A stretch of DNA of 64,000 nucleotides, from the NCBI RefSeq assembly GCF_024295805.1, contig NZ_JANCLX010000001.1, positions 508,472 to 572,471 on the forward strand, in the 5' to 3' direction. The stretch's first letter is position 1. Each line of letters starts with the position of its first letter. The DNA is from Streptomyces cucumeris (GTDB lineage Bacteria; Actinomycetota; Actinomycetes; Streptomycetales; Streptomycetaceae). Below, in pieces: positions 16,872-27,988 of the stretch. Below the pieces are notes generated by a model. It ran no database searches and had not been told where the DNA came from. It worked only from the letters and a program-made list of their open reading frames with translations. The translations under genes were made by a program, and so were the position numbers.

Positions 16872-18269
16872 TCACTCTTTCGCCGCGCGAATGGACTGAT
16901 GCCGCGTCACCTTCTCGGCGGACATCGTTCCGATAAGCCCAGTGGTGTGGGTGGCGGAGCGGAAATCCGGATGCGCGAGCGTGCGCCGCAGAAAGCCGAG
17001 GGTGGTCCGCACCCCCTCGCCGGTGACCCGGAACTCACCCAGGGCCCGGTCCATGCGCGCGAGCGCCTGCTCCCGGTCAGGCGCCCAGACCACGGTCTTC
17101 GCCAGCAGCGAGTCGTAGTCGGGACCCACCCGCCAGCCCGGGAAGGCATGGGTGTCCACCCGCACGAAGGGGCCGCCGGGCGGAATGAATTCGGTGAGGA
17201 GTCCAGGGGCCGGAATGAATTCCCGGTCCGGATCCTCGGCGTTCACCCGGCATTCGATGGCGACCCCACGCCGCACCACGTCCTCCTGGCGGATGGAGAG
17301 CGGCTGTCCGGCGGCGATGAGGATCTGTTCCCGGACGATATCGATACCGGTGACCATCTCGGTCACCGGATGTTCCACCTGCAGACGGCAGTTGATTTCC
17401 ATCAGATGGAATTCATGACCCGGCGAGAGCACGAACTCGAAGGTACCCGCGCCGACATAGCCCACCGCCTCCGCGCCGCGCACCGCCGCCGCGCACATCT
17501 CCTCCCGGCGCTCCGGCGGGAGGTTCGGCGCCGGGGCCTCCTCCACCATCTTCTGGTGGCGCCGCTGCACCGAGCAGTCCCGTTCGCCGAGATGGACCAC
17601 CCGGCCGTGCCGGTCCGCGATCACCTGCACCTCGACATGGCGCGCCCGGTCGACGAACCGCTCCATGTAGAGGCGTTCGTCCCCGAAAACCGCGCGCGCG
17701 TGCGCGCGCGTCTCGTTGAAGGCCCGTACCAGAGCGTCGGGTTGGCGCACCACCGCCATCCCCCGGCCGCCGCCGCCCGCCACCGCCTTGAGGATCAGCG
17801 GATAGCCGATCCGCTCGGCGATCTCCCGGGCCTCCGCCGGGGTCGCCACCGCGCCGGTGCTCCCCGGCAGTACCGGCAGCCCGGCCTGTTCCATCAGGGC
17901 GCGCGCCGCGGACTTGTCCCCGAGCCGCTGCATCACCGCGGCCGGGGGACCGATGAAGGTGATGCCGTTGTCCTCGCAGACCTCCGCGAAGTCCGGGTCC
18001 TCGGAGAGGAATCCGTACCCCGGGTGGATGGCCTGGGCGCCGGTGCGCCTGGCCGCCTCGATCAGGGCCGGGATGGCGAGGTAACTGCGCCGGGACTGCG
18101 CCGGACCGATGTGCACGGCCTCGTCCGCGAGCCGGACGACGGCCGATTCCCGGTCCGCGGTGGAGTACACCGCGACGGTGCGCATGCCCAGTTCACGGCA
18201 GGCGCGCACCACCCGGATCGCGATCTCGCCGCGGTTGGCGACGAGGACGGTGGAGAACACCGTCCTCAC
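16872..18269 (-). CDS. accC: Biotin carboxylase of the pigment-operon acetyl-CoA carboxylase
   Basis: The 465-residue ATP-grasp enzyme carboxylates biotin with bicarbonate and ATP. The biotin carboxylase N domain (ANRGEIAIRVVRACREL), the glycine-rich loop KAVAGGGGRGM, the HVEVQVIAD strand and the active-site block INCRLQVEHPVTE are all present, followed by the C domain. The length matches stand-alone bacterial AccC and excludes a fused carrier as in primary Streptomyces AccA. The GTG at 18269 overlaps the carrier gene stop as GTGA. A GTG at 18260 is the alternative. It is the last gene of the ten-gene unit and should work with the two genes before it to make malonyl-CoA for the polyketide synthase. 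Confidence 0.9.
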   Translation of the reverse strand: MRTVFSTVLVANRGEIAIRVVRACRELGMRTVAVYSTADRESAVVRLADEAVHIGPAQSRRSYLAIPALIEAARRTGAQAIHPGYGFLSEDPDFAEVCEDNGITFIGPPAAVMQRLGDKSAARALMEQAGLPVLPGSTGAVATPAEAREIAERIGYPLILKAVAGGGGRGMAVVRQPDALVRAFNETRAHARAVFGDERLYMERFVDRARHVEVQVIADRHGRVVHLGERDCSVQRRHQKMVEEAPAPNLPPERREEMCAAAVRGAEAVGYVGAGTFEFVLSPGHEFHLMEINCRLQVEHPVTEMVTGIDIVREQILIAAGQPLSIRQEDVVRRGVAIECRVNAEDPDREFIPAPGLLTEFIPPGGPFVRVDTHAFPGWRVGPDYDSLLAKTVVWAPDREQALARMDRALGEFRVTGEGVRTTLGFLRRTLAHPDFRSATHTTGLIGTMSAEKVTRHQSIRAAKE

Positions 18270-18886
18270 CCCGGTCCGGTGCCGGACAGCGGCTCCACCG
18301 CGAGCAGCCGCTGCTGGTACTCCACGGGCTGGGCGTTGGGCACCAGGATCTCCACCACCCGCCCCGCGGTGTCCGCTTCGACGGTGCTCATCATCTTCAT
18401 GACCTCCAGCACGCCCACCGGCTGCCCCGGTGCGACGAGGTCGCCCACGGCGACGAACGGCGGGGCGCCGGGCTCGGGCGCGTGGTAGAAGGTGCCGACC
18501 GTGGGGGCCTGCACATAGCTCAGCCCCGCCGCGGCGGCCTGCGGCGCCTTCCCGGGCTGCGCGGTGTGCTGCGGCTGTGGGGGCTGTTGCCGGGGATGTG
18601 TCCCGTCGACGGGGGCGGCCTGGGGCGCCGGGGCGGTGGCCGCGCCGGGCGGCGCCGGTGGCGCGTGAGCGGCCCCGCCCGGATCCGGCCACTCCATCTC
18701 GACCGTGATCTGTCCGTGCCGCAGGGTGATCCGGCGCGGCTGCTGGTCGGCGGCCTTCGCCAGTTCGGTCACACTGCGGCACAGGGAGTCCAGGGTGGGG
18801 TGCGGGGGCAGCACCACCGTGCCGGGCCGGTGGTGGCCGTTCTCCCGGTGCTCCGCCGTGTTCGTCACAGGGCCGTCCATGGTCAT
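18266..18886 (-). CDS. accB: Biotin carboxyl carrier protein
   Basis: The 206-residue protein has an N-terminal helical region (about 30-60, [19 protein letters not shown]), a long Ala/Pro/Gln linker (about 70-125) and a C-terminal biotinyl domain. The biotin attachment lysine is in [14 protein letters not shown], the variant of the EAMKM motif found in stand-alone AccB. Its start overlaps the carboxyltransferase stop as ATGA and its own stop overlaps the biotin carboxylase start as GTGA, which indicates translational coupling. It carries carboxybiotin between the two other subunits. The first ATG (18886) was preferred over one at 18880 because of the overlap. Confidence 0.92.
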   Translation of the reverse strand: MTMDGPVTNTAEHRENGHHRPGTVVLPPHPTLDSLCRSVTELAKAADQQPRRITLRHGQITVEMEWPDPGGAAHAPPAPPGAATAPAPQAAPVDGTHPRQQPPQPQHTAQPGKAPQAAAAGLSYVQAPTVGTFYHAPEPGAPPFVAVGDLVAPGQPVGVLEVMKMMSTVEADTAGRVVEILVPNAQPVEYQQRLLAVEPLSGTGPG

Positions 18887-20694
18887 GCACCTCTTCCGTC
18901 GTCTGCCCCCGCGTCGCCGTCGTGCGGGTCCGCACCGCTCCTGTCCGCACCGCTCCGGTCCGCCGCCGGGGTGGCGACGGCCGCCCCGGCGGATCCGGTG
19001 GCGACGCCGATCCGCTGGAAGCGGCGGACCCGCTCCTGCCGCAACCGGTCCGGGTCCCACGGGACCAACTCGCCCAGGACGGCGGTGAGCGCGTCACCGA
19101 GCAGCGCCGCCGCCTTGGCATGGTCGCTGTGGGCGCCGTCCGGCGGCTCCGCCACGACCCCGTCGACCACGCCCAGGCGCAGCAGTTCCCGCGGATCCAT
19201 GCGCAGCGCCTCCGCCGCGGCGGGCGCGGCCTCCGGGCTCTTCCACAGGATGGCGGCGCAGCCCTCGGGGCTGATGACCGAGTACACCCCGCCCTCGCTG
19301 ATCAGCACCCGGTCGGCGACGGCCAGCGCGAGGGCGCCACCGCTGCCGCCTTCCCCGGTCACCACCGCCACGATGGGCACCGGCAGCCCGGACATCAGCC
19401 GCAGGTTCTCCGCGATGGCCAGCGCCTGGCCGCCGCGTTCGGCGTCGGTCCCGGGGTGGGCGCCGGGGGTGTCCACCAGGGTGATCACCGGCAGTCCCAG
19501 TTTGGCGGCCAGCCGCATCAGCCGGCCCGCCTTGCGGTAGCCGCTGGGGGTGGCCATCCCGAAGGAGTGGGCCTGCCGTTCGGCCAGCGTGGGACCGCCC
19601 TTGTGGGTGCCGATCACCATCACCGGTGTGCCGTTCAGCCGTCCGGGCCCGCCGATCACGGCCGGGCAGTCCCCGGCCAGCCGGTCGCCGTGCAACGGCA
19701 GGAAGTCGTCCAGGAGATGGCCGATGTGGTCGGCCGCGGTGGGGCGCCCGGGGTGCCGGGCCAGCCGTACCGCCTCCCACGGATCCCGCTCCGCCAGCTC
19801 CTCCGGGTTCCGCAGGAGCACATCGGCCGCACCGGGCCGCAGCGGTTCCCCGGCGGGGTCCGCACCGGCGGGGTCCGCACCGGCGGGGTCCGCACCGGAG
19901 CCGGGAGAGGGGGCGGGCCGCCCCAGACCCAGCAGCCGGCCGAGCGCGGACCGCAGCCCGGGACGCGGCACGATGGTGTCCACCATGCCGTTCTCCAGCA
20001 GGAATTCAGCGGTCTGAAAGCCCTCCGGCAACCGCTGACGGGTCGTCTGCTCGATGACCCGCGGTCCGGCGAAACCGAGCCGGGCACCGGGTTCAGCGAT
20101 GATCACGTCGGTGAGCGTGGCGAACGACGCCGCCACGCCCCCGTACGTCGGGTCGGTCACCAGCGAGACGGTGAGCACACCCGCCGCGTCCAGCGCGGCC
20201 AGCGCCTGCGCGGTCTTGGCCATCTGGAGCAGGGAGAGCACGCCCTCCTGCATCCGCGCCCCGCCCGAGGCGGTCACCAGCAGCAGCGGGACGCGGTGGC
20301 GCAGACTCGTCCGTGCCGCCTCGGTGATCAGCTCACCGACCGCACAGCCCAGACTGCCGCCCAGGAAGCGGAAGTCCATCGCCGCCACCACCACCGGCCG
20401 GTCCTCGATCCGGCCCCGGACACAGACCACCGCCTCCTCCAGGCCGGTGGCCGCTCGCGCCTCGGCCAGCCGGTCCGGATAGGGCCGGGTGTCGGTGAAA
20501 CGGAGGGGGTCCTCCACCGTCCGCACCGCCTGCAGCGGTTCCGCGGTGCCCGGATCCAGTAGCTGGTCCAGCCGCTGCCGCGCGGTGAGGGGGCCGTGCC
20601 GGCCGCAGTCCGGGCAGACATGCGCGCACCGGGTGAACCGCTTGCCGTAGACGAGCCCGGCACAGCCCGCGCAGCGCACCCAGTCGGCGACCAC
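18883..20694 (-). CDS. Fused acetyl-CoA carboxyltransferase (AccD-AccA)
   Basis: The 603-residue protein joins both carboxyltransferase halves. The N-terminal part starts with a zinc ribbon (Cys8, Cys11, Cys27, Cys30) and continues as the beta domain ([35 protein letters not shown]). After a GADPA-repeat linker near residues 285-305, the alpha domain follows ([43 protein letters not shown]). It transfers the carboxyl group from biotin to acetyl-CoA. Fused forms of this kind accompany some aromatic polyketide clusters, such as jadomycin. The GTG start follows GAAGGGAG, 12 bases after the cyclase gene. The C-terminal tail is disordered with SGAD repeats. Confidence 0.9.
   Translation of the reverse strand: MVADWVRCAGCAGLVYGKRFTRCAHVCPDCGRHGPLTARQRLDQLLDPGTAEPLQAVRTVEDPLRFTDTRPYPDRLAEARAATGLEEAVVCVRGRIEDRPVVVAAMDFRFLGGSLGCAVGELITEAARTSLRHRVPLLLVTASGGARMQEGVLSLLQMAKTAQALAALDAAGVLTVSLVTDPTYGGVAASFATLTDVIIAEPGARLGFAGPRVIEQTTRQRLPEGFQTAEFLLENGMVDTIVPRPGLRSALGRLLGLGRPAPSPGSGADPAGADPAGADPAGEPLRPGAADVLLRNPEELAERDPWEAVRLARHPGRPTAADHIGHLLDDFLPLHGDRLAGDCPAVIGGPGRLNGTPVMVIGTHKGGPTLAERQAHSFGMATPSGYRKAGRLMRLAAKLGLPVITLVDTPGAHPGTDAERGGQALAIAENLRLMSGLPVPIVAVVTGEGGSGGALALAVADRVLISEGGVYSVISPEGCAAILWKSPEAAPAAAEALRMDPRELLRLGVVDGVVAEPPDGAHSDHAKAAALLGDALTAVLGELVPWDPDRLRQERVRRFQRIGVATGSAGAAVATPAADRSGADRSGADPHDGDAGADDGRGA
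19851..19895 (-). repeat. Three perfect 15-bp tandem repeats
   Basis: The unit CGGCGGGGTCCGCAC occurs three times in a row and encodes the GADPA linker between the two halves of the fused carboxyltransferase. Being a multiple of three it can expand or shrink without a frameshift. Confidence 0.9.
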
Positions 20695-20706
20695 GTGACG
20701 CTCCCT

Positions 20707-21051
20707 TCAGCTCGCGGACGGGCGGCTCCGGTCCCGTTCCCAGCGGTAGAACTCGCGGGCCATCGCGTCCTTCGGCTCCCGCCAGGTCGCGGGGTCGTAC
20801 GCCTGGACGTACGCGGCGAGCCGGTCGCTGATGTCGCGGAACTCCGGATGGCCGGCCAGCCGCGCGACCTCGGGTCCCGGCGGCCGGTCGGCCTCGATCA
20901 GGTGCAGGTACACATCGCCGAACTGGAACAGGCTGCGGCCGCTGACACCGATCAGCTCCGGCAGTTCACCGCGGTCGGACTCCTCGAAGACCGAGGCTAT
21001 GTCCGGAGCCGCGTCCTCCTTCATCCTGGCGACGATCAGGGATCGGTACAT
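20707..21051 (-). CDS. TcmI-family polyketide cyclase (WhiE ORFVII-like)
   Basis: The 114-residue ferredoxin-like protein begins MYRSLIVARMKED and contains GVSGRSLFQFGDVYLHLIEA and the late REFYRWER motif, all typical of TcmI-type cyclases and of the last WhiE protein. The family closes later rings of type II polyketides. It lies 3 bases after the aromatase gene and 12 bases before the carboxyltransferase gene, inside the same unit. I assign it to the spore-pigment branch because of gene order (ketosynthase, chain-length factor, ACP, aromatase, cyclase), which equals whiE ORFIII-VII. Confidence 0.9.
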   Translation of the reverse strand: MYRSLIVARMKEDAAPDIASVFEESDRGELPELIGVSGRSLFQFGDVYLHLIEADRPPGPEVARLAGHPEFRDISDRLAAYVQAYDPATWREPKDAMAREFYRWERDRSRPSAS

Positions 21052-21054
21052 GGC

Positions 21055-21777
<723 letters not shown>

Positions 21778-21778
<1 letters not shown>

Positions 21779-23028
21779 CAGTTATCTCCTTCCGGGCCGC
21801 GGAGCACGAGCGCCGCGTTGCAGCCCATGAGCCCCCGGCTCAGCACCAGCGCCGTCCGCGGTTCCGCGGAACGGGAGGTACCGGTGACGAGGTCGAGGTC
21901 ATGGCATACGTCGGTGACGTACGGGGTCGGCGGGACCACACGGTGCTCCATGGCGAGCACCGCGGCCGCCACGTCCAGGGCCGGAGCCGCGCAGTACGCC
22001 CGGCCGAAGCCGGTCTTGGGGGCGGTCACCGGGACCCGCCGGCCGTGGGTGCCCAGCGCGTCGGTGAGCGCGAGCGCCTCGGCGCGGTCCGCCGCCGGGA
22101 CGCCGAGGGCGTCCGCGAACACCACGTCGATCTCCTCCGGCGCACAGTCCGCGTCCGCCAGGGCGACCCGGATGGCCTGGGCGAGCCCCTCCCGGGAGCG
22201 CTCCCACTGGGACGGTCCGGTGAAGGTCGCGGCATGGCCGATGATCCGGCCGCGGACCCGCGCGCCACGGCGCAGCGCCGCGCCCTCCTCCTCGACCACC
22301 AGCATCGCGCCGCCCTCCCCGGGGGCGAATCCGCGGGCGTCCTCGGTGAACGGCAGATAGGCCCGGCCCGGTTCACGGGCCAGGCTCATCTCCTCGTAGC
22401 CGAGCTGGCAGACGATCGAGTAGGGGGCGAGCGGCGCCTCGGCGGCGCCCACCACCATCGCGTCCGCGCCGCGCCGGATGGACCGGCAGGCGTGCGCGAT
22501 CGCGTCCAGACCGCCCGCCTCGTCGTTGGCCACCACCCCGCACGGCCCCTTGAAGCCGCCGCGGATGGAGATCTGGCCGGTGCTGGCCGCGTAGAACCAG
22601 GCGATCGACTGGTACGGGCCCACATACCGCGGGCCCTTGCCCCAGAGCTGCTGGAGCTCGCGCTGACCGAACTCACCGCCGCCCGAGCCCGCCGCCGTCA
22701 CCACGCCCACCGCGAACGGCGACATCTCCGCGGCCGGGAGCAGGGCGTCCTCCACGGCCAGATCGGCCGCCGCCATTGCGAAATGGCTGAAGCGGTCGGT
22801 CTGGACGAGATAGCGCTCCTCGATCACCGCGCCCGGTTCGAAACCGCGGACCTGGCCCGCGACCCGCAGCGGGAAGTGTTCGCAGCCCTCCCGGGAGAGC
22901 TCGTCCAGGAAGGTCATGCCCTCCCGTACGGCCTTCCAGTAGGCGTCGGTGCCCACACCGTTCGGCGCCACGATGCCGAGGCCGGTGATGACCGCGCCAC
23001 GGCCGTGTCCGGTCGCCCGCTCCCTCAT
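21778..23028 (-). CDS. Chain-length factor (KS-beta, WhiE ORFIV-like)
   Basis: The 416-residue protein has the thiolase fold of ketosynthases but no active-site cysteine. The aligned region reads [16 protein letters not shown], with Glu170 where KS-alpha has Cys. Most antibiotic CLFs have Gln here. [20 protein letters not shown] is the conserved KS-beta block. It forms a heterodimer with KS-alpha and sets the polyketide length. The ATG overlaps the KS-alpha stop as ATGA. The product size cannot be read from sequence with certainty, but the spore-pigment relatives make about 24-carbon chains. Confidence 0.94.
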
Positions 23029-24284
23029 GACGCACCCCCGTGGCTGAGGACCACGGCCGACTGGAAGCCGCCGAACCCGCTGCCCACCGAGAGCACATGG
23101 CGCAGCGGCAGCGAACGGGCGGTCCGCGGTACGTAGTCGAGGTCGCACTCCGGGTCGGGCTTGTCGTAGTTCGCGGTCGGCGGCACCACCCCGTGGGCCA
23201 GGGCCAGGGTGCAGGCCACCACCTCGATCGCCCCGATGGCGCCGAGGGAGTGTCCGACCATGGACTTGATCGAGCTCATCGGGGTGCGGTACGCGTGCTC
23301 GCCCAGCGAGCGCTTGACCGCGGCGGTCTCGTGGCGGTCGTTCTGCTGGGTGCCGGAGCCGTGTGCGTTGACGTAGTCGATCTCGGAACTGTCGATACGC
23401 GCGTGTCCCAGCGCGTGGTCGATGGCCTCGGACATCTCCAGGCCCTCCCGTGTCAGACCGGTCATGTGATAGGCGTTGCCGTAGGTGGCGAACCCTCTTA
23501 TCTCGCAGTAGATCCGGGCCCCCCGGGCGCGTGCGTGCTCCACCTCCTCCAGGACCAGGACGGCGGCGCCCTCGCCCAGGACGAAGCCGTCGCGGCGGGC
23601 GTCGAACGGCCGCGAGGCGTGCTCCGGGTCCTCGTTGTTGGCCGAGGTGGCCTTGATGGCGTCGAAGCAGGCCACGGTGATCGGAGAGATCGGCGAGTCC
23701 GCCGCGCCCGCGATGCACACATCGGCCCGGTTCTCCTCGATCGCCTGGAAGCCGTAGCCGATGGCGTCGAGACCCGAGGTGCAGCCCGTGGAGACGGTCT
23801 GCACCGGGCCCTGGGCGCCGATGAGTTCCGCGACGCCGGAGGCCAGCGCACTGGGGGCGAACGCCCGGTGCAGATGCGGACCGGCCCGGCGGTGGTCCAC
23901 GTCCCAGTGCTCGCCCCCGCTGCTGACCTTGACGTAGTCGTGTTCCAGCCGGGTGGTGCCGCCGACCGCGGTGCCCAGCGACACCGCCGTGCGCCAGCTC
24001 TCCGGCTGCGGGGACAGCCCCGCGTCCCGGGTGGCCTCCATCGACGCCGCGAGCGCGAACTGTACGTACCGGTCGGAGCGTTCGATCTGCTCCGGGGACA
24101 GCCCGGCCGCCACCGGATCGAAGTCGCACTCCGCGGCGATCCGCGAACGGAACCCCGCCGCGTCGAAGAGCGTGATCCCGCGCGTCGCCGTGCGCCCGGC
24201 GGTGAGCATGTCCCAGAAGGCCGGGACGCCCATGCCCCCCGGTGCGACCACGCCGAGCCCGGTGACCGCCACCCGTCGCGTCAC
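23025..24284 (-). CDS. Ketosynthase alpha (KS-alpha, WhiE ORFIII-like)
   Basis: The 419-residue ketosynthase carries the catalytic triad Cys168 ([14 protein letters not shown]), His308 ([12 protein letters not shown]) and His345 ([11 protein letters not shown]). It catalyses decarboxylative condensation of malonyl-ACP. The start is a GTG overlapping the cupin stop as GTGA, and the stop overlaps the chain-length factor start as ATGA. Overall gene order points to the spore-pigment class (whiE, sch, cur). The presence of ATA and AGA codons near residue 262 is unusual for these genes but isolated. Confidence 0.96.
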   Translation of the reverse strand: MTRRVAVTGLGVVAPGGMGVPAFWDMLTAGRTATRGITLFDAAGFRSRIAAECDFDPVAAGLSPEQIERSDRYVQFALAASMEATRDAGLSPQPESWRTAVSLGTAVGGTTRLEHDYVKVSSGGEHWDVDHRRAGPHLHRAFAPSALASGVAELIGAQGPVQTVSTGCTSGLDAIGYGFQAIEENRADVCIAGAADSPISPITVACFDAIKATSANNEDPEHASRPFDARRDGFVLGEGAAVLVLEEVEHARARGARIYCEIRGFATYGNAYHMTGLTREGLEMSEAIDHALGHARIDSSEIDYVNAHGSGTQQNDRHETAAVKRSLGEHAYRTPMSSIKSMVGHSLGAIGAIEVVACTLALAHGVVPPTANYDKPDPECDLDYVPRTARSLPLRHVLSVGSGFGGFQSAVVLSHGGAS

Positions 24285-24688
24285 GACGAGGCCTCTGCCG
24301 GTTCGGTGGCCTCCGTGTCCACGTGGCCGAGCTCGGGGCGCGGGGCCAGCGGGCCGAGGTGGAAGACCATCCGGGCCTCGGTGTGCCCCACGTTGCGGAA
24401 GCGGTGACGCATATCGCGGGGGATCAGCAGCCCCTGGTCGGGCCGGAGGGCGTGGGTGGTCCCGTCCAGATCCACCTCCAGATCGCCGCACACGACGAAC
24501 ACGAACTCCTCGGAGTACGGGTGGTAGTGCTCACCGATGCGTTCACCGGGCTGCATCAGGGCCAGGCCCATGAAACCGCTCGTGGCGCCGACCGTGCTCG
24601 GGGTGAGCATGGCGCGCAGATCACCGCCGCGCCGACGGTTGTGCGCGACGTCGGCGAGGTCGACGATGTGGGGGGAGTGCGAGGTCAT
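24281..24688 (-). CDS. Cupin polyketide-pathway protein (WhiE ORFII-like)
   Basis: The 135-residue protein is a single cupin: metal-ligand motif 1 is [20 protein letters not shown] and motif 2 is [20 protein letters not shown]. Its position directly before the ketosynthase matches WhiE ORFII and TcmJ, which aid cyclisation or oxidation of the nascent aromatic chain. The exact reaction is not settled for the family. The start ATG at 24688 lies 71 bases after the SchA/CurD stop, the largest gap in the first part of the operon. Confidence 0.9.
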   Translation of the reverse strand: MTSHSPHIVDLADVAHNRRRGGDLRAMLTPSTVGATSGFMGLALMQPGERIGEHYHPYSEEFVFVVCGDLEVDLDGTTHALRPDQGLLIPRDMRHRFRNVGHTEARMVFHLGPLAPRPELGHVDTEATEPAEASS

Positions 24689-24759
24689 GATCGGTTGCCT
24701 TCCGGACGTGGGGACGTGGGGGATGCGGAGACGCGGGGGCGCCGGGGCGTGGCGGGACC

Positions 24760-25944
24760 TCAGTAGTCCGCCGCCCGGCGGTCGGTGACCGGATCCATTG
24801 CGCAGTCGGCCAGGAAACGCCGCAGCCCCTCCTCGTCCGACAGCTCCCGGCCCGGGCCGACCTCGACCAGCCGGCTGAGCATGGCGGCGGCGCGCTTGCC
24901 GCCGACACCGGCGAAGAGCGCGGGGTCCTGGTCCAGCCGGCCGACGACATCCACCAGCCGGACGACGGTGTCCACATGGTGGTAGATCGTGCTGGTCAGC
25001 AGGGCCGGGCCGCCCTTCGCGCGGCCGCCGTCGCGGCCGGCCTTCCCCTCGCCGCCGATGGCCAGCTCGTCCTGGCGGGCCAGCAGCCTGGCGACCGCCA
25101 TCCCGCAGCCCTCCTTGACCGGGTAGAGCAGCGCATGACGCCGGACGTCGGCGGAGGTGTGTCCGGTGCCCTTCACCGACAGGTGGTGCACGGCCGTCAG
25201 CGCCGCCCGCATGAAGAACTCCCGCGCCGACTCCGGGTCGTCCAGGTCGCGCGTCTCCTCCAGATACGGGTTGATGGCCTCCTCGACCGCACGGATCTCG
25301 GGCTGCCGCGACACATGGCGCAGCGCCGCCATCAGGTCGCCCTGGACCTCGACGGCACGCACCACCCGATTGCCGCTCATGAACAGCGAGGTCCGGCACA
25401 GCCGGGTGGTGTCGTCCACCCGCGACTCGGGCGAGGCGTAGTTCGCCAGGATCGCCGCGACGTCCTTCTCGCTGCCGGGCTTGACGGTGAAGGTCAGGGC
25501 GTGCCGGATCACCCCGTCGCCGACCCGCGGGGCCGCCTGGAGCCGCCCCCGGCCCGTCGCCGCACCGCCCGTGCCGTGGTCGGTCTCGCGCAGGATGCCG
25601 AACCGCAGCGACCGGGTGTCCTTGACGCAGCCGTGCATCGGCTTGACCATCTCGCGGTGGGCCGCGCTGTCCACCCAGGCGAGGAACGGCGGGGCGCTCT
25701 CCCACTCACTGGTGATCAGCCACTTGGAGGGGTCCTCGATCGACTGGCACAGCTGGTCGCTCAGATGGCCGGGAACGGAGGCCACCTGCTGGCACAGCTC
25801 GTCGTACGCGCGCAGGAAGCGCTCCTCGGCACCACTGCGCACATCCAGCAGCAGCACCACGCGCAGCCGGGAGTCGGTCAGCGCCGACTGCGTGGTCATG
25901 GACGGTGTGGTGGTGGTCTGTGGAGCCTCGGGCAGGGTGCTCAT
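24760..25944 (-). CDS. SchA/CurD-like protein (WhiE ORFI-like)
   Basis: The 394-residue protein belongs to the family at the head of spore-pigment clusters (WhiE ORFI, SchA, CurD). It contains two antibiotic-biosynthesis-monooxygenase-like ferredoxin folds (about 27-115, [20 protein letters not shown], and about 140-245, [20 protein letters not shown]) and a third related block (about 280-390, [21 protein letters not shown]). An AGGAGGAG ribosome site precedes the ATG. It is the first gene of the ten-gene unit, and its upstream region should hold the developmental promoter. Biochemical activity in the family is unproven. Confidence 0.9.
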   Translation of the reverse strand: MSTLPEAPQTTTTPSMTTQSALTDSRLRVVLLLDVRSGAEERFLRAYDELCQQVASVPGHLSDQLCQSIEDPSKWLITSEWESAPPFLAWVDSAAHREMVKPMHGCVKDTRSLRFGILRETDHGTGGAATGRGRLQAAPRVGDGVIRHALTFTVKPGSEKDVAAILANYASPESRVDDTTRLCRTSLFMSGNRVVRAVEVQGDLMAALRHVSRQPEIRAVEEAINPYLEETRDLDDPESAREFFMRAALTAVHHLSVKGTGHTSADVRRHALLYPVKEGCGMAVARLLARQDELAIGGEGKAGRDGGRAKGGPALLTSTIYHHVDTVVRLVDVVGRLDQDPALFAGVGGKRAAAMLSRLVEVGPGRELSDEEGLRRFLADCAMDPVTDRRAADY

Positions 25945-26479
25945 GTTCCACTCCTCCTTGGGGGCCTGCGACCCTCCTTGGATGCGCCGCCCGCAAGGAC
26001 GATCGTGGAGCGCTGCCACGTATGGCGCGAGATTTGTGAGCCATCTGAGGGAAGGCCAGGTCAGCCCGCGTGGCGCGGCCACCGCTCACCCCGCCGCCCC
26101 GCGACGCGCCGCCCGCGGGGCGCGGGCCGGAGTCCAACGGCGTTGCGGGCTGGGGAAGATGAGGATCGCGACCTCACGCACGCGACACGGTCGCGGCCCG
26201 GCGACGCCGCGGCGCACCGTGGCGCGCTGATGATGCGTGGCATGGGTGGTCCCATGCGCGGCGCAGTGGGCGGGGCGGCGCTGACGACCACGGTCAGCGG
26301 AACCGGTGCCGGTAGCCCCACGGGCGGCCGTACGGAGCGCCGTGCGTCCCGCCGTGGCGGCGGTGCGGCGCGTGGTGTCGCCCGCGTGGCGGTGCCGAGG
26401 ACGTCCGTGCGCCATCGCCACGGCCGGGCCGCACCGCGGTGTGCGCGATGCCCGCCCCGGGCCCGCGTGGCGCCGGCGG
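25945..26479. other. Intergenic region upstream of the pigment operon
   Basis: This 535-base gap lies between the DedA gene end and the SchA/CurD start, both on the minus strand. I find no gene. The first 100 bases upstream of the operon include the only local AT-rich patch (about 26005-26050), the likely promoter zone. A 27-base direct copy of part of the DedA gene end lies at 26272-26298, so the stretch may be scarred by duplication. The hydroxylase gene (WhiE ORFVIII) that usually diverges from this point in whiE is absent. Confidence 0.6.
26272..26298. repeat. 27-bp direct repeat of the DedA 3' end
   Basis: The 27 bases are identical to 26538-26564, which encode LTVVVSAAP of the DedA C-terminus. 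The flanks do not match beyond this, so it looks like a small duplication remnant. Confidence 0.8.
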
Positions 26480-27148
26480 TCAGCCCGCCGGTTCGTGTTC
26501 CGCGTGGTGGCGGCTTCGGGCGCGGCGCCAGAGCGCGGGGGCGGCGCTGACGACCACGGTCAGCAGGACCGCCGCCGCCACCCCCTGCCACGGCTTCTCG
26601 AACAGCGATCCGCCCAGGATGCCGATCACCTGGTACGTGGCGGCCCACGCCAGCGCCGCGGGCCCGGCGCCCCGCGCGAACCTCCGCACCGGCATGCCTG
26701 CGAGCAGACACGCCAGCATCACCGGTATCCGCCCCGCCGGGATCAGCCGGGACAGCACCAGCACCGCCACCCCGTGCTGGTCCAGCCTCGTCTCCGCCTG
26801 GGCGAGCCGCTCCGGGGCCGCGTTGTCGTGGATCCGGGCCAGCCAGCGGGAACCGCCCCGCGACCGCACCCCGCGCCGCCCCAGCCAGTACAGACAGATG
26901 TCCCCGAGGAAGGCCGCGAGCGCCGCCACCAGGAAGACGAACAGCAGCGAGAACGGGGAGCTCTGGTGCACGGCCACCACCGCCGCCGAACTCACCACCG
27001 CCCCTGTCGGCACCACCGGCACCAGCGCCCCGAACACCACCAGCAGGAACAGCGAGGGATAGCCCACCGCCTGCTGCGTGGACTCCGGCGGTACGCTCCG
27101 TGCCAGCTCACCCATCTCGTCGAGCACCTGGTGGAACACCGCGGTCAC
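26480..27148 (-). CDS. DedA/SNARE-associated family membrane protein
   Basis: The 222-residue membrane protein has about five hydrophobic segments. The DedA features are the glycine- and proline-rich loop FLGDICLYWLGRRGV (about 82-96) and SRLIPAGRIPVMLACLLAGMP (about 131-151), with the conserved Arg and Gly/Pro. The family moves lipids, including undecaprenyl phosphate, across the membrane. The GTG start overlaps the stop of the upstream metallo-hydrolase gene as GTGA, so the two form an operon. The C-terminal coding region contains a 27-bp sequence repeated in the downstream gap. Confidence 0.82.
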   Translation of the reverse strand: MTAVFHQVLDEMGELARSVPPESTQQAVGYPSLFLLVVFGALVPVVPTGAVVSSAAVVAVHQSSPFSLLFVFLVAALAAFLGDICLYWLGRRGVRSRGGSRWLARIHDNAAPERLAQAETRLDQHGVAVLVLSRLIPAGRIPVMLACLLAGMPVRRFARGAGPAALAWAATYQVIGILGGSLFEKPWQGVAAAVLLTVVVSAAPALWRRARSRHHAEHEPAG

Positions 27149-27927
27149 CTGGCGGGCTCCAGCCGGACGCGCTCGCCGTGCGCCAGCCGGTGCACCGCCG
27201 CACCGGGTGCCAGCCGTCCGGCGTGGCGTACGAAGTCGTCGCCCGGCGCGTGGAACTCATGCGGCCGGACCGCGTCCATGCCGATCGGCCAGTACGTGCC
27301 GTAGTGCACCGGCACCGCGCTGCGCGCCCCCAGCCGGGCGAGCGCCTGGGCCGCGCGGTGCGCGTCCAGATGGCCGTGGCCGAGGTACGGGCCCCAGCCG
27401 CCCACCGGCAGCAGCGCCACATCACACGGGCCCACCGCCTCGGCCATCCGGTCGAACAGCCCGGTGTCGCCCGCGAAGTACGTCGTGGCCTCACCGCGCA
27501 GCACATAGCCCAGCGCGGGCACCCGGCTGCGCCCGTACGGCAGCCGCCGTCCGTCGTGGGCGGCGGGCACCGCGCGGACACGCACCGCGCCCACCGCGCA
27601 CTCCTCGCCCGGCCGCAGCTCGGTCACCCGCAGCCCGCGCGCCGCGACCACCCGCCGCAGCCCCGGCACCGCCCGTCCGGCGCCGTGCGGGACCACCAGC
27701 CGGGTGCCGGGCAGCAGCCGGGCGAGCGATCCGAGGTGCAGATGGTCGGCGTGCAGATGCGACACCAGCGCCACGTCCGCGACCGCGGCGTCCGGCGGCG
27801 GTACGGGGCCCCGGCGGCGCCGCAGATGGGCCAGCCGCCGTACGAAGAGGGGGTCGGTGAGCACGCGGACGCCCGAATCCCGCACGGTCGCGGTGGCATG
27901 GCCCCACCAGGTGATCTCGACCGACAC
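27145..27927 (-). CDS. MBL-fold metallo-hydrolase (UlaG/RomA-like)
   Basis: The 260-residue protein has a compact metallo-beta-lactamase fold: ITWWGHATATV at the start, zinc motif SHLHADHLHLG (about residues 55-65), VPAAHDGRR, YFAGDTGLFDRM and the late VPVHYGTYWPIGM. These match the UlaG-like branch of cytoplasmic hydrolases, which act on phosphodiesters or lactones. The start is a GTG behind GGGAGGCGGC. The gene is translationally coupled to DedA, which suggests a shared envelope-lipid role, but this is inference only. Confidence 0.85.
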   Translation of the reverse strand: MSVEITWWGHATATVRDSGVRVLTDPLFVRRLAHLRRRRGPVPPPDAAVADVALVSHLHADHLHLGSLARLLPGTRLVVPHGAGRAVPGLRRVVAARGLRVTELRPGEECAVGAVRVRAVPAAHDGRRLPYGRSRVPALGYVLRGEATTYFAGDTGLFDRMAEAVGPCDVALLPVGGWGPYLGHGHLDAHRAAQALARLGARSAVPVHYGTYWPIGMDAVRPHEFHAPGDDFVRHAGRLAPGAAVHRLAHGERVRLEPAR

Positions 27928-27988
27928 GCCGCCTCCCGTCGCCGCTGGACGCCGCTCCGATCCTCTCACCCCCGCGGGCGGCCTCGGG

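Noticed and set aside
26086..26421. Minus-strand frame of 111 residues upstream of the pigment operon
   Set aside because: Low-complexity Arg/Ala/Thr composition, no ribosome site and no family resemblance.
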